Shown: positions 1 through 13,700 of the stretch, one piece after another
How positions within the stretch are numbered: the first letter of the stretch is position 1
Layout of the letters: each line of letters opens with the position of its first letter
Assembly: GCA_022818135.1 (NCBI GenBank)
Contig: JAFMSR010000013.1
Location: 27,421,331-27,485,330, forward strand
Direction: 5' to 3'
Source of the DNA: Saxidomus purpurata
Taxonomy: Eukaryota > Mollusca > Bivalvia > Venerida > Veneridae
Length of the DNA: 64,000 nucleotides
Made by a program: the position numbers and the translations under genes
The notes under the pieces: model-generated
Told to the model about the DNA's origin: nothing
Seen by the model: the letters and a program-made list of their open reading frames with translations, nothing else
Database searches by the model: none

Positions 1-2
1 AA

Positions 3-133
3 CAACTGCATGAACAACTCGATGAAACGCACTGGAAAAATTGGAATTAGAAACAATGCTTCAGAAAAACCACCATGGACTGCCTCAACATAGTGATATT
101 GGCTTAGACATGAACAGCACCTATAGTGATTGA
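3..133 (+). CDS. Fragment of a possible terminal coding exon, unidentified
   Basis: From 26 to 133 one frame reads as plausible protein ending at a TGA (131-133). It is rich in Leu, Glu and Gln and ends in ...LDMNSTYSD. Another frame from 3 to 26 reads QLHEQLDE, also coiled-coil-like, so a single-base frameshift near 26-28 would separate the two halves. No splice acceptor is visible inside, so the exon would start left of the window. I do not recognise the family. It could be a broken gene or chance. Confidence 0.25.
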
Positions 134-466
134 CACTCATGTTTACGATTCGATTCATTTATACACAGCCAGGACAGTAAAGGATTAGTGACGTACTGCT
201 ACCTCCGCATTGAAGCTATAGTCCGTTTCTTAATACATGATTATTGCTAATAGCCACGGAATAGACTTCATTTACCAGTAAACAATGGGCATTTAACCCC
301 CCATCCTTCCCAACCCACTACCGCAACTTACATTTTTCAAGTGAAACTGGAGAATATGTAATATGTACTTATAGATAAGGAAACATGTTTATTAACCATG
401 TCACATGTGTAATAATATATATGTATTTGCACTGTATGCTCATGTGTTACATATGTAACTTGGGTA

Positions 467-499
467 AATAAAGTGATGTTCTGTTCTGTTCTGTTCTGA
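467..499 (+). terminator. Poly(A) signal followed by TGTTC repeats
   Basis: AATAAA at 467-472 is followed at once by a TGTTC-type microsatellite (about 478-497). It lies about 330 bp beyond the possible stop codon at 131-133, so it could end that upstream transcript. It could equally be the tail of a retroposed repeat. Confidence 0.35.
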
Positions 500-632
500 C
501 ACGACTGTGCCAAAGACATTTGAATGAGGAAACGCTCAATTGCCATTTGGAAATTCACGCTTAATCACAGAACATGATGTACTTAATGACTCTTGAAGTT
601 TCTTGATTTTAAAAATTAATAACACACAATTG

Positions 633-1124
633 TTCTTGAATTATTAATAACTACTAGTAATAAATGAAGTTTTATGCAAGTGATCAGTGCTACCAGTAGG
701 AGAAGTGTTTGAAGTGTTTTTTGTTTATCAGTAAACTAGGAAAGTTAATGAAATATTTATAGACCTTGGGAAGCCAGCGTGCCATTAGTCTATATTAAGG
801 TATGATACGTGTTTCCGTGACGTGGTCTTATTATTATCTGCAGGCATTCTGGATTAACTGGTTATAGTTTATTTATATCTTTTTCTTGAATTAGTAATAA
901 CTACTAGTAATAAATGAAGTTTTATGTGTTAACCGGGCCAAGTGATCAGTGCTAACAGTAGGAGAAGTCTTTAGTGTGTTTGAAGTATTTTTGTTTATCA
1001 GTAAACTAGGAAAGGTTTTACTTCGTTGTTAATGAAATATTTATAGACCTTGGGAAGCCAGCGTGCCATTAGTCTATATTAAGGTATGATATGGGTTCCC
1101 ATGACTGGGCTTTATTATTATCTG
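633..1124. repeat. Diverged direct duplication, about 210-240 bp per copy
   Basis: Copy 1 (633-840) and copy 2 (883-1124) share long blocks. These include the stretch from 'ttcttgaatta' through 'ataaatgaag', the stretch with 'agtaaactaggaaag', and 'cagcgtgccattagtctata'. Copy 2 carries small insertions of about 10-20 bp. The rest of 134-1765 shows no gene. Confidence 0.8.
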
Positions 1125-1765
1125 CTTTAGTCATTGCATTCGTTATTGATTCACTTGTGGTAGTTAATATCTTTAATTATAGTATGCAGTGATGCAATAC
1201 AACTCATTTCTTGAGAAATTAGGTCCAAGTATTAAGGGAACAAGAAACAAATTTAGATGATTTACCACGGTAATGCAAAGATTGAAATCATATCCGTATT
1301 GTAGAGATAAAACGGATTAAGTTTATACCGATATGAAATACATTTATCAGTCAAAAATTGTCAAAATCAATGATCGAGGTACTTTCGCAACCAGAGTTTA
1401 CAGTCACAGACTGGACTTCATGTGACTGAGAACTCCTTTCCATTGAAAAGGTTACGATGAAATACAAAAGAAAATCCTGTTGTAAAACCCAACATATGAT
1501 ATGCCATGCATATCATTTACTTCTTGCATACATTAGTAGTTGACATCCTTTTATCATCTGGTTCCATACAATGGATAATGGTATATCAATATTAACATTT
1601 CACTCTGTGCAGTCGATCATTACGGCATTATTCAAAATATATGAATTGAGAAGTCCTTAAAATAATACAAACACGAATTGGACCAAGGATATTGTGCATA
1701 TAATGATTTTTATAATATTATGATACTTCAATACGTATAAGACAAACTGAGGAAACTGATATTCA

Positions 1766-4700
1766 ATGGTTAAAATATTTACATGTGTAAGTTTACTTTG
1801 CATTTAATGACTTTTTATGTGGAAATACATTCTTTAAACGTTTGGCATTGAACACTTTAAGACAAATAGATATTGGAAATCGAGACCGTACATGTCACCG
1901 ATACCATACATGTACGGTACCGTGTCTTATTTGTAAAAGCACATACTTTTACATATTGTGTGGTATGCGTGGAATGAAATAAGGATGGTAAGGATAGTCA
2001 GGACATGTAACCATATGAAGTTATTGTCAGGGTTCCCAGCAGGGAATCCAGAATTAAAACATATAGCAATAACATAAATATTTCCGAATCGGTTGACAAT
2101 GGATTCAGGTTTGAATATTTATTAAATTTCTTATTTAAATCCCCAATTTATTTCGTAATAATTTAATAAACTGTTTTCAATCGTGTTTAAGTTTTATATT
2201 ATGTTATCAATTATGTTTATTGAAAGTAATTATCGGTATCTTGATTTAATCGATTTCGTAACTTATTTTGATGTTAATTGAATTTCGAATTGTATATCGC
2301 GATAAGCCAGATATTGAATTAAAGCAAAATATTCTGAAGATGTAATATACATGGTGTAAAAGTGGGGTAAGAATAAGTATTAATTACATAATTTAGTGTA
2401 TATTCTGAACATATTAAGAAGTAGATGAAGCTAGTACGATATGCCCTACGCTCAGCCTGATGGTTGCCCGATTAAATTTGTTTCTGCTAGATCAGTTTAG
2501 TGAGCTTATAGGCTGTCACTAGCTCTGTGTAAGTGTTGTCATAGACCATGGACTACAGGATTCTTACATCTTTAAAAGCAGTTACTGTCGATATATGTTT
2601 TTTAAAGTATCTAACATATGCACAATCTGAAAATTCTTTTTTCAGTACTCATATATGTTGTAACGCTAGTTTTGGTACTAAGCTCTTGTTTACTTCATGT
2701 AAGTGGAGTAAATGAATATTGCTTCGGGGATAGATGCAACAGGTAAGAGACCTGAAAACTACATACATATACATCATAAACCTTCTATAGAATCATTACG
2801 CTGCTTAATCAATAGAATCTATTATTTACATAAGTTTTCTGTCAAATTGAAGTAATAATGGTTCTGAAAGTCTTTCAAACATTGATATGAACAAAGAATT
2901 TAAAAATATTCTTACAAATAGCAAGATTGTGATTGTTATCGTTCAAGACTTTTGTAACGTTATACGGAGGAAATGACTAGTAAAGCACTATTCAAAGTTC
3001 AAACATAATTTATTGGTTGTAACGAGCATACAAGTTTTCACATAGACATTTTGTCATGAACGCAGTTTCTAACCTAACTTCTAACTGCCCCCATGACAAA
3101 ATTAACACAGTTTATATAGCAAAGTGAAAGTCATACAGACTGTTCAGAATTACCTATGTTTTCGCCAGTGTTTCCTGGATCGAGTAATAATGTTTTGACA
3201 GGGCCGAAATATCCTGGTTGACCAGGTAACGTTTATACATGATTTAGACCCTTTGGCTAATAAAGTTTTGACAGCTTTATGGGTACATAATTTTCTCCCA
3301 ATATTTCGAAATTAATTTACAAATTAAAGTTATCAATAAAATGATTTGCATACAAATTTGAAAACGAAATTAGTAAAAATAAAAAGCCAAAATAAAGCTG
3401 ATCTAGTTATTACGTTATAAATATCTTCATTTCTTTTTAAAAAAAATAATGAAAAAAAAAGTTAAATGAATAGTTTTGATTAGAACTCTATTTTACCAAT
3501 GGGTTTTAAAGGTGTTCTCAATATGACACCTGAAGATCTATACTCAGTAGTTGAGTTGATAATTAGTTTGAGTAATTGTCATACGTAGTTAATTGAGTAA
3601 TAATTAAGTAGAGTAATTCTGATAGTAATAGAGGAAACGCCAATTAAAGTACATCCGTAATTGTTCGTTACCTTCTGGCTACATGATATATAATGTAGCG
3701 CGTTCAGTGATTGCGTAACATCAGTTTTTCAAAACAACGGTAAAAGAACATAAATTGTAAGGTAAGGTTAAACATTCAATTTTTAAGCTTTAACATTAAC
3801 AGAGTGAAAATAAATAGTTACTTTGAAGGTTTAACAATAACAGAAATAAAACAGTAGACACAGATATTTTGTAATGAATAAACGACACAGATATTTTGTA
3901 ATGAATAAACGGAATTTTGTTACTTGACATGTAGAAGATAATATTTATCACATAAAGTGTTAACACTTGTATTACAAAATGCACTATAATTTGTAAATGT
4001 TCAAATGTTCCTTTTATTTTAGGAACTCCGTCTTTCTGATGCATTTTCACTGAAGAAACTATATAATAGATATGAACTGAAACGAGAAAAAAAACATATT
4101 TTAATCTGGTTTACACAATATAGTTATGTAGTATAACATAAACTACAGTGTGTTAAAGTAAAAACTTGCAAAGTAAAAACTTGCATGAAAACATATGACA
4201 AAATTCTAACTAAACTTTTTTTTAAAATTTAACTAGCATGAAAACTAGCATTAAAACATAGAATTTATTTAAAAACTTGCATAAAAACGTACATATATAG
4301 TTATGTAGTATAACATAAACTACAGTGTGTTAAAGTAAAAACTTGCATGAAAACATATGACAAAATTCTAACTAAACTTATTTATTTTTTTAATTTAACT
4401 AGCATGAAAACTAGCATGAAGCATAGAATTTATTTAAAAACTTGCATAAAAACGTACATGATAATTCCTTTTTGTGTATGTTTAACTAAACTTATAAGTG
4501 AAATGTAAACTAGTATGTGAACATATGATAAAAATAAAATAACCAACAAGTTAAACCCGTAACCAAGAACCATTAACAAAATTTGTTAACAAAACGTATT
4601 AACATCATTTGTTAAAGAAAAACCGTATCAACATCATTTGTTAAAACCAAAATCCCGTTACCCAACAAAATAGGAAGTAAACATAATTTTAAGCAATCAA

Positions 4701-7700
4701 TATAAAACAACCAATACTTGACATAATTAAGCAATCAATATGAAACAACCAATACCTGACATACATAATTACTTATTAAGGCTGACATTTAATTCACTAA
4801 TTATTTACAAGAAATGAAACCAACGACCAATAAAAATAAAACAGATGCCTATAAATAAACCCGATTATTAATCCCAATCCGGCTCCTGCCTGTACTGGTC
4901 TGGAAAGCCGTTCGTCCAGCTAGGGTGCGCCCTTTTCATAATGGTGTCTCGGACGGCCCTCCCGAAATGGTGAGTCCGCAAAAGGAATTCAGCGGTCGTG
5001 GAGTTGCTCGTTCGGTGTACCGTCCTTGCACAAAACTGAAGGTCGCCCCTTAAAGATCTCTGGACGATAATTTTGTATATGCGCATTATTAGAAAATGCA
5101 TTCCCAGATTGTCGTGGAGTAGTCGGTTTATTTGCGTCGCATAGGCATCCATGAAATAGGTATGGACATGTTCGTCCTGTAGAATCAGGTGACACCGATG
5201 TGTAGAATCTGTTCTACAAATATCCCGGCAACTGTTTCTTTTTATTATGTCCCACACATGGTTCGAGAAATAATTGACCATAAAATTGAAAAACAACTTG
5301 AAAACACTGCGTGAATCCATTTTTATGTAGATTTGTTGTTGTTGTTAAAGAAGTTAGAAGATAGTAATTGGCAAATAATGAGCGTATGTAAAAAGGTCCA
5401 AATTCGGCAGGTTTTTATATGTATTAAAACCATGGTATTTTATTTTGCATTTCCTTGTTGGTATGTCTTTTGAATTTTCGGCTGATTTCGTGTATTGCGT
5501 CACAACCCGGAAGAAATGTTGACAATTGTCATTTTTTTTGTGTAGATATAGATTTTATCTGATTGATCCGCCGGATGTTCAGATCATATCCGCCGGAAGT
5601 TTCGGATACAAAATTCTGATGAGAGAGCTGGAGGCGGTTGCCATGTTGTCTGTGTTCTGATTGGTCGATGGATGCCCTGTGCGATGAGCTGGAACGTGCT
5701 CGGTTGTATTGTCTCCGAGATCCGTCATTTTTATTCGATCGTAATAGGTGGGTGGACTGCCATTTCCATTTTGTTTGCTATAATTGGTTTTCCGGTGTTT
5801 GAAAGGACAGTATTTTAATTTTATATAAAAAATGATTACACCGAGTATACTCAGGACTGCAAGGGCAATGAGCAGATAATACCAGAAGGGCCAGCCAGAC
5901 TTGACATCATCGAGTGGAATATTTCGTAAGTAATCAATTTTGTCTATAAGGTCTGTCATTGGGATTTCTTTAACATGTTCTAATGTTTTTGGTATCGTAA
6001 TTTTGAAATTTTTCCCAAATGTTTCATGAAAGGGGGTCCATATTTTAACCTGTGTGATATTGGGGAAAGATGAAAGGTCATTTTGAGTTTCGATTGACTT
6101 ATTCGTTGATTTTGAAAACCAAGCATTAAGGGCAAGATGTTCGTTATACGCTCTACAATTCATGTCAAGTTTGACGAAACCCATGGGGGGATTGACTATT
6201 TTTTCAGATTTCTGTCTTGAATTATCATAACAAACAATCACGAATCTCAAATGGATGTTTGTCGTAATTACCCAGTGACCTTTGTAGAGATATTCAGCAA
6301 AAGGCAATATCGTATTTGGTTTAACAATTGTATTACAGAATCTTGAAGTTTTTGCTCTATTTTTGGTAAATAATGCCACTGAACATCTTTGAGATGGAGA
6401 TATTTGATACATAGGTGAACGAATTTCGCAGTATTTTTGTACTGGGTCACTACATTTTTCCAGCTCTTCTGATGATAAAGTTGCAAATTTTGTGTTTTCT
6501 GTATTTACCATTAATGCTGTAGTTTCTAATTCATACCTGGCGGTCATAGCTACACTTTGATCGAGAGAACTGACACTTTTGTTTTCATTATAATAAGGTA
6601 TTTCTAAGTTGTGAATACGATAAACGTTGAGCTTGCCCTCTAAGTCAAGAAGTGGTATATGAATGACTATAGCTATCTTATCCTCATAAAGGAACGTATC
6701 ACAAGTTAAAATTTTATAAAAATCCCATAAGTGTAAATCAATATCAGCTGGAAGGGTAAAGGACTGTGGTACTTGTGTCATTATTTCTTTTAGTATTGAA
6801 CGAAGGTGAATGGGGGTTAGAGTAGACGGAGATAACCTAGACAAAGATAACATATTCAATTGTCTCTCAAAATGTTCCAAATATAACTGGGCATTTCTGG
6901 ACACATCCTTAACATCATCAATAATTAATTTTAGTTTGTTGTACAAAAGAGTGTATTGTTGTAAATTAAATATTTCTGTTTCTAGTTTTCCATTCATATG
7001 ATCTATTGTTTGGTCAATTTGTTTTAAAGTCGTTATAATACCGTTGAGAGTTTGTCGGTTTTCGGAAATTTCATGTCTAGATATATTCAAGATTGACAGA
7101 TTCGATTCTAATACATGAAGGATAGATTTCTGTGTATCTGCTAACTTGTGAACACTATGTTTAAGGGCTGAAACATCAGAATCCTTCGCAGTACCGAAAA
7201 TAAACTTAAATAAGCCGGAAAAGGGTAACAATGATCGTTCTCGACGATAATGCAGTGGTTGGTAACCTGTGTAACTTTCCAAAATGTGCTTGTGGGTGCT
7301 GTTTAGGAAGTTAATATCGTGTCTCAAGCTAACTAGGGAATCTATGAAAGCTGACCTGTCAGGTTTTACATTGTTTCTACTATTTGTTGTGTCATTAATG
7401 GTCGCGACGTAATTTTGCATAACTCGATCTGATAAAAATTCAGCAGAACGTATATCAAATTCTAATAGTTTTAGGGCATCCTGAAAAACAGAGATGTCCA
7501 AAATCAAGGCAATTTTCCATTGAGATTTAGTGGTTGTAACTTCGTTAACCTTCTCAAAAATAACATTTTCATGTACTTCAATGGCACCGATTAGGCCAAA
7601 CAAGCATAACAAAAGAAAATGACGCATGACTGCCAGTCTCTGAAAAGAGATAACAAATAGTAATGTTGACTGTTCGCAACAGTGCACGTTTTCTGTTCAC

Positions 7701-10700
7701 AACAGAAAATAAAACATCTTGGAAATTAATTTGCCTTGAAGAATTCAAAATTAATATATTCTTTTTACAAATGGTATTTAATGTATTTACACAGGAACTA
7801 TATACATATCATATTTTATGAAGTCATTTAGGTATATCAACGTTATATAGCGTTATCCGTAATCGTGTGACGTGTCCTACATGTTTAGGAACTGTCATTC
7901 TAAACCTCGTTAGGTGTCCTATATGTTTAGGAACTGTCATTCTAAACCTCGTTAGTTTAGAAAATCTGTTGCATAAGGCTATGCATAAGTTTACTATTGC
8001 TTTCTAGAATAAGCTGCAGACATTTCTGCTTCTCACATTCGGGATAACTGTATTGTGTACCAACAGCATCGGTAACAGTATCTGCTGTTTGATATGGTGG
8101 GGTAATACCTGCTGAGACCGCTGCAACTGTATCTGATTTTTTATTTACTGCATTAATAAGCATGTCGCTTTTATTATCAGTTTCAGACACATTTGACAAG
8201 GATTCGGTTTCCATGTCGTCTGCCCCATCAGATGGAATAGACTGCGAGTCGACAGACTCAGTGTTGGATTGTCTCTCAAGGTAATTTGTTTGCTCATCTA
8301 ACTGATCAGTATTAGGGAATATTTGTTTGTTTGATTCCTCTGTAGTCTCTGCAGAATTATTCAAATAATTTTCATCCCTACTTTTGTCCCTTAAATGCTT
8401 TCTTAACTGAGCCAAAGGAATATCATCTTCTGAAGAGGAGTCTTCACGCTCATGTCTGACCCTATTTGTGACCTTGGGCATTTTAATATTTCTATTATTA
8501 TGCGCGTTTTCGGCACCTGAAGCTTCACTCTCGTCATAACTGCTGGAAGTTTCTACAGGGGGTACAACAAAATTAGCCCTTCGCCTGGGGTAACCTGGAA
8601 CAACTTTACGGTCAGGCCATTCTGTGATATTAGCTAGCCTAATCTGGTCTGCGTGCACTTGAACAACTGAATTGTTTAGCTGATTCTTTATCAAATAGGT
8701 AACAGGGCCTTTTTGCTCTAAGATTCTGAAATGTGACCTCCATCTATCTTCTAGTTTGTTCTTTCTTTGATAGTTCTTGTAATAAACGGGGTCGTTTATT
8801 TCGAATTTAATGTCTTTGGCCTTTTTGTCTATTTGAGCCTTATGCTTTCGTTTTGAGTGCTTGAGATGTCTGTAAGCTAAAAGGAATGATCTATGCTGTT
8901 CCTGGAGCACTATCTTGTGATATTGTTCCCCATGATATTTAGCCCTAGGTTTCAGTAAATTGTCAATGGGTAGTATTGGATCCCTGTTATAAACAAGATA
9001 GTACGGTGAAAATTTTGAACTTGAAGTAACATTATGACGTATGCCGGCTAAAGACATATTCAGATGAACGTCCCATTCTCTAGTGTTACCTTGAATACGT
9101 TTTGCTAGGATATCATGTAAGACCCTATGCATTCGTTCTTGTTTGGCATTACTTTCAGGATGGTATGCAGTACAAGTAACATTGTCTATATTTAACTCTT
9201 TCAGGACCTCTTTAAAGGCAGAGCTAGTGAATTCTGTTCCGCGGTCGTGAATGATTTGAAGGGGGCAACCATACCTTGGATATATCTCATTCAGTAGTAA
9301 GTCTATTATAGTGTTAGTGCTTTTGTCTGGTGCAGGAAAAGCTTCTGGAAAACCACTGAACATATCAATAAAGCATATAATGTATCGGTTGCCACTAAGT
9401 GTTCTTTCATAAGGACCACAAACATCTATGGACACAATAGCAAATGGGAACGGTGCAATATTTGTTTCTCGTAGGGGTGCCTTGACCTTTGTTAAATTCC
9501 TAGCTTGACAGTCAACACATGTTGAAACATAGTGATGAAAATCTTTAAACATGTTTGGCCAGTAATACTTTGTCTTAATGGTGGCAAACATACGTTGCGA
9601 GCCTGGATGTCCATTGTTATCATGGTATTGCTTAATAACCAAAGATTTTAAATGGTCTGGCACATAGAGTCTCATGACTGGTTCTTCATCTGGACTTGAA
9701 ATATAGTATAAAACCTCTTCAATCTCTAAGAATTTTTTTAAGTCTGACTTACGAGGATCACCATGTTTTAGTTGCATTTTTATCTGCACCAGAGCAGGGT
9801 CTTTGTCTTGTTCTGATTTCATGTCTAACTCTGCAAATCCTGCGACAGGATCTACTAAAGATTCTTGCATCTCATATTGCTTGTTAGCAACTTGTTTTGG
9901 GTTAAGATCATTTGAGTTTATTACATTTATGCTTTTAACCGTGTTCACTACCTTATCTGTAATTTTATACGTGCTGTCGTGAATTTCTGGCTCATATTCA
10001 GTATCTGTTTCTGTTTGTATACTTTCAGATTCTGGTGGCCGTGAGAAGAAATCAGCAATAACATTTGCTTTTCCTGGAAGATACTCAATCTTACAGTTAT
10101 AACCACTTATAGACAGTGCCCATAATTGAATTTTCTTGTTTTGCATTGGTGAATTTAATAAAGCTTTCAAAGGTTTATGGTCAGAATAAATTGTGAATTC
10201 AGCCCCATGTAGATAATGATCTAGCTTTTGTAAAGCATAATGTATACTAAAAGCTTCTTTCTCAATTGTGCTCCATTTCTTTTGAGTATCACTCAGCTTA
10301 TGAGACAGGAAATATATAGGCCTTTGTTGATAGCCATCGCTCTGTGGAGAATCACAGGCTTGACTTAAGCATGCGGCTACGTGATTCATAGATGCATCTG
10401 TATACAACATATAAGGTTTGTTTGGGTCTGGGTATGATAGAAATGGGACAGCAGTTTTTGGTACGTGGCATTCCCTGTTTGATATTATTTTTGTTTTGAT
10501 AGTATCAAAACTTTTTTGACACTCATTTGACCAAATAAATTGTCACCTTTTTCTTGTCAAATTAATTAGAGGTTCAGCTATCTCTGAAAAGGACGGTATA
10601 AAACGCCTATAAAAACTGGAGGCTCCTAAAATTCTGCGAACATCTCTGACATTTTTAGGAATTGGGAGTGACCTAATTGCTTTTACTTTATCCAAGTTTG

Positions 10701-13700
10701 GTCTAACGCCATTTTCGTCTATAACAAAACCTAAGTATTCTGTTTTAGGCTGTAGAAATTGACATTTTTTCAACTTAAGTTTAAGTTTATGATCTCTTAA
10801 CCTTTGGAAGATTATACTTAAATGACGCCTATGTTCCTCTAAAGTTTTGCTAAACACGAGGATATCATCCAGATAGGCTACTGCGAACTGTAAACCATCG
10901 AGAACCTTAGCCATGAGTTCCTGAAAAACTCCTGGGGCATTGACCAACCCAAAGCACATTACGTTAAATTCAAAAAGACCTCTAAATGTTGTAAAAGCTG
11001 TTTTTTCTTTGTCCATTTCATTAATTGGTATTTGCCAAAACCCTGACCGGCAATCAAGAGTTGTAAAATATTTGGCTTCCCCTAAGAGGGCTAATATATC
11101 ATCAATGTGTGGGAGGGGATAAGATGAGGGTTTGGTAACCTTGTTCAACTTTCTAAAGTCAACACAAAACCTTTTACTTTTGTCATTTTTCTTTTGCACT
11201 AATACTACAGGGCTTGCATAGGGACTGTGAGATGGTCTGATTACTTTAGCCTGTAACATTTCGTCTATCGCATCGTTCATAGTTTTCCTGTCATTTAAGG
11301 GCACCCTATATGGTCTTTGTTTGACGGGATCATGCTCTATGGTAGGAATTTTCATCGTTACTGTATCGGTTTGCGACAGTTCTGCATCGTTATTTGCAAA
11401 GACATCTTTATGATTTTGAACTAAATTTTCGACATACTTGAAATGTTCCTTAGGCGCTACAATTTCCTGTTTGTTCAAAGGAGAGTGTTTTGTATTAAGG
11501 TTTGTAGATTTATTGCCTTCAGCAACCGAAGCTATGCATTTTTCGTCAATTTGCTCAATTTTTGCAATTGCACAATTCTTTTTTAATCTAATTGTCCTAT
11601 TTGTAGAATTTACTAACATAACAGGTAACCTACGACTTTTCTGTAGTTTAGATACTGAATTAGCTACCATGAGGCCAGGTTCATTGCTAAGTTGTCCAGT
11701 CTCGATACTTCTTAACTCATAAGTTTTTGAGTGTTTAAGTTTATCTTTTCTGCTAAGTTGACCGTTACATAACTGTACAGTTTGAGGTTTGATAATAGTG
11801 TCTTCCTGTAATCTAACAATTGTGGCTATGTGAATGTCTTCTTCAAGAGAAACATATGTGTTTTTCACTCTTAAGCATCCGAGATCAAAGTATATGCGAA
11901 CCCCGTTTTGTGTCAACCAGTCACGACCCAATATAGCCTTTCTGTTCATTCTTGAGACGACATAAAATTTATGCGAGAGTTTTACTCCACCCATTCTAAA
12001 AGTTAAATCAATATATCCATCTACAATAAGGGAATTACCGTCTACGGACTGTAAAGAAACATTATGATTTCTCATTAACCTTGGTTTCCTTTTAAGTGAG
12101 TTAAATGTATGCCGACTAATCAAAGAGACTTCCGCCCCTGAGTCAACAAGTGTTCTAATTTTTTGCCTTCCTAATCTAATTGTACAAGAATTGGGATTAC
12201 CAGCTAACGCTATACAAAATGTTGATATACCAGTTTTCCTATCATCGACTTCTTTATGAGAGGAACGTTTTAGTTTAAAGGCCTGAAGTTGTTTGTCCTA
12301 ACTTTTGGTGGACTCCTACATTCAGTTTTGTAATGTCCTAAAATGCCGCAGTTATAGCATGTAATTTTTCTTTTCCAATCATTATTTGCTCGAGGCCCGT
12401 TATTATGTGAATTCATCCGTGCACTGTTTTCTAAAGTTACCGCGTGAATATGTGCTTGACGTGTTCTGCACTCCCTGACATTATGACCTAGCCTTTGACA
12501 GTATTGACATTGCCTCTTAGGCCTTACATGATCTACTTCCATAGGTTCATGCCTACTTCTATTTTGAGGTATACGTGAGTCATTTTGATAGCTGTTTGAT
12601 TGGCCGAACCTTAAATTGAACCTAGTTCTCAAATTTTGTTCTTGTGTAGCTGAAGTTACAGCAGCTTGTAAGGTAACAGGATTATCTCTCATAACTTTCA
12701 TTTTTAAGAAATTCTCTGACAACCCATCGACAAAGTAACCAATTAATTGCCTTTCAATTACTGCTAAATTTGCAGCTTGATTTTGACCTTGATTATGACC
12801 TTCAAAAGCATCCTCAGCTAAAGTTAACAATCTCTCTACATAAGCGTGCACATTTTCGCCAGGTTTTTGTTTTACATTTCTTAGCAAATATGAAGCATGT
12901 TGTGGATCATGAACTTCTGAAAACCTAGTTGAGAGAGCACCTTTTAGAGCAGCCCAAGTACACTGCTGATTTTCGTTCATATACCTATATATAAAGTCTG
13001 ACACAGGTCCTGTAGCCGTTTGGTAACATATCATTTTCTTACGTTCGTCATCTAACCCAGTCAAAAGAGCATATTTTTCTATGGATTTAACCCAACATTT
13101 ATATTCTTTAGTATTTCCGTCAAATTTTGGTACAACTTGCCCTACTCCCTGAGTACCTACTGCGGTGGAAACATTTCTTAATTGCGTAGCCAAATCTTGA
13201 AAAACTCGTTGAATTTCACCGTCTGCCATTTTAATTCATTAATAAGCAAACAAAATAGAGTAAACAGTTCACTAACCTTCTTTCCTTGGCGTAGTCGAAT
13301 CGTATAGTGGTGTTGACCCAGAATTCATCCTGGTCACGGCACCAAAACGCACGTTGTAACGTTATACGGAGGAAATGACTAGTAAAGCACTATTCAAAGT
13401 TCAAACATAATTTATTGGTTGTAACGAGCATACAAGTTTTCACATAGACATTTTGTCATGAACGCAGTTTCTAACCTAACTTCTAACTGCCCCCATGACA
13501 AAATTAACACAGTTTATATAGCAAAGTGAAAGTCATACAGACTGTTCAGAATTACCTATGTTTTCGCCAGTGTTTCCTGGATCGAGTAATAATGTTTTGA
13601 CAGGGCCGAAATATCCTGGTTGACCAGGTAACGTTTATACATGATTTAGACCCTTTGGCTAATAAAGTTTTGACAGCTTTATGGGTACATAATTTTCTCC

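Noticed and set aside
6810..7001. Plus-strand 63-codon ORF inside env
   Set aside because: It is a shadow frame of the minus-strand env gene.
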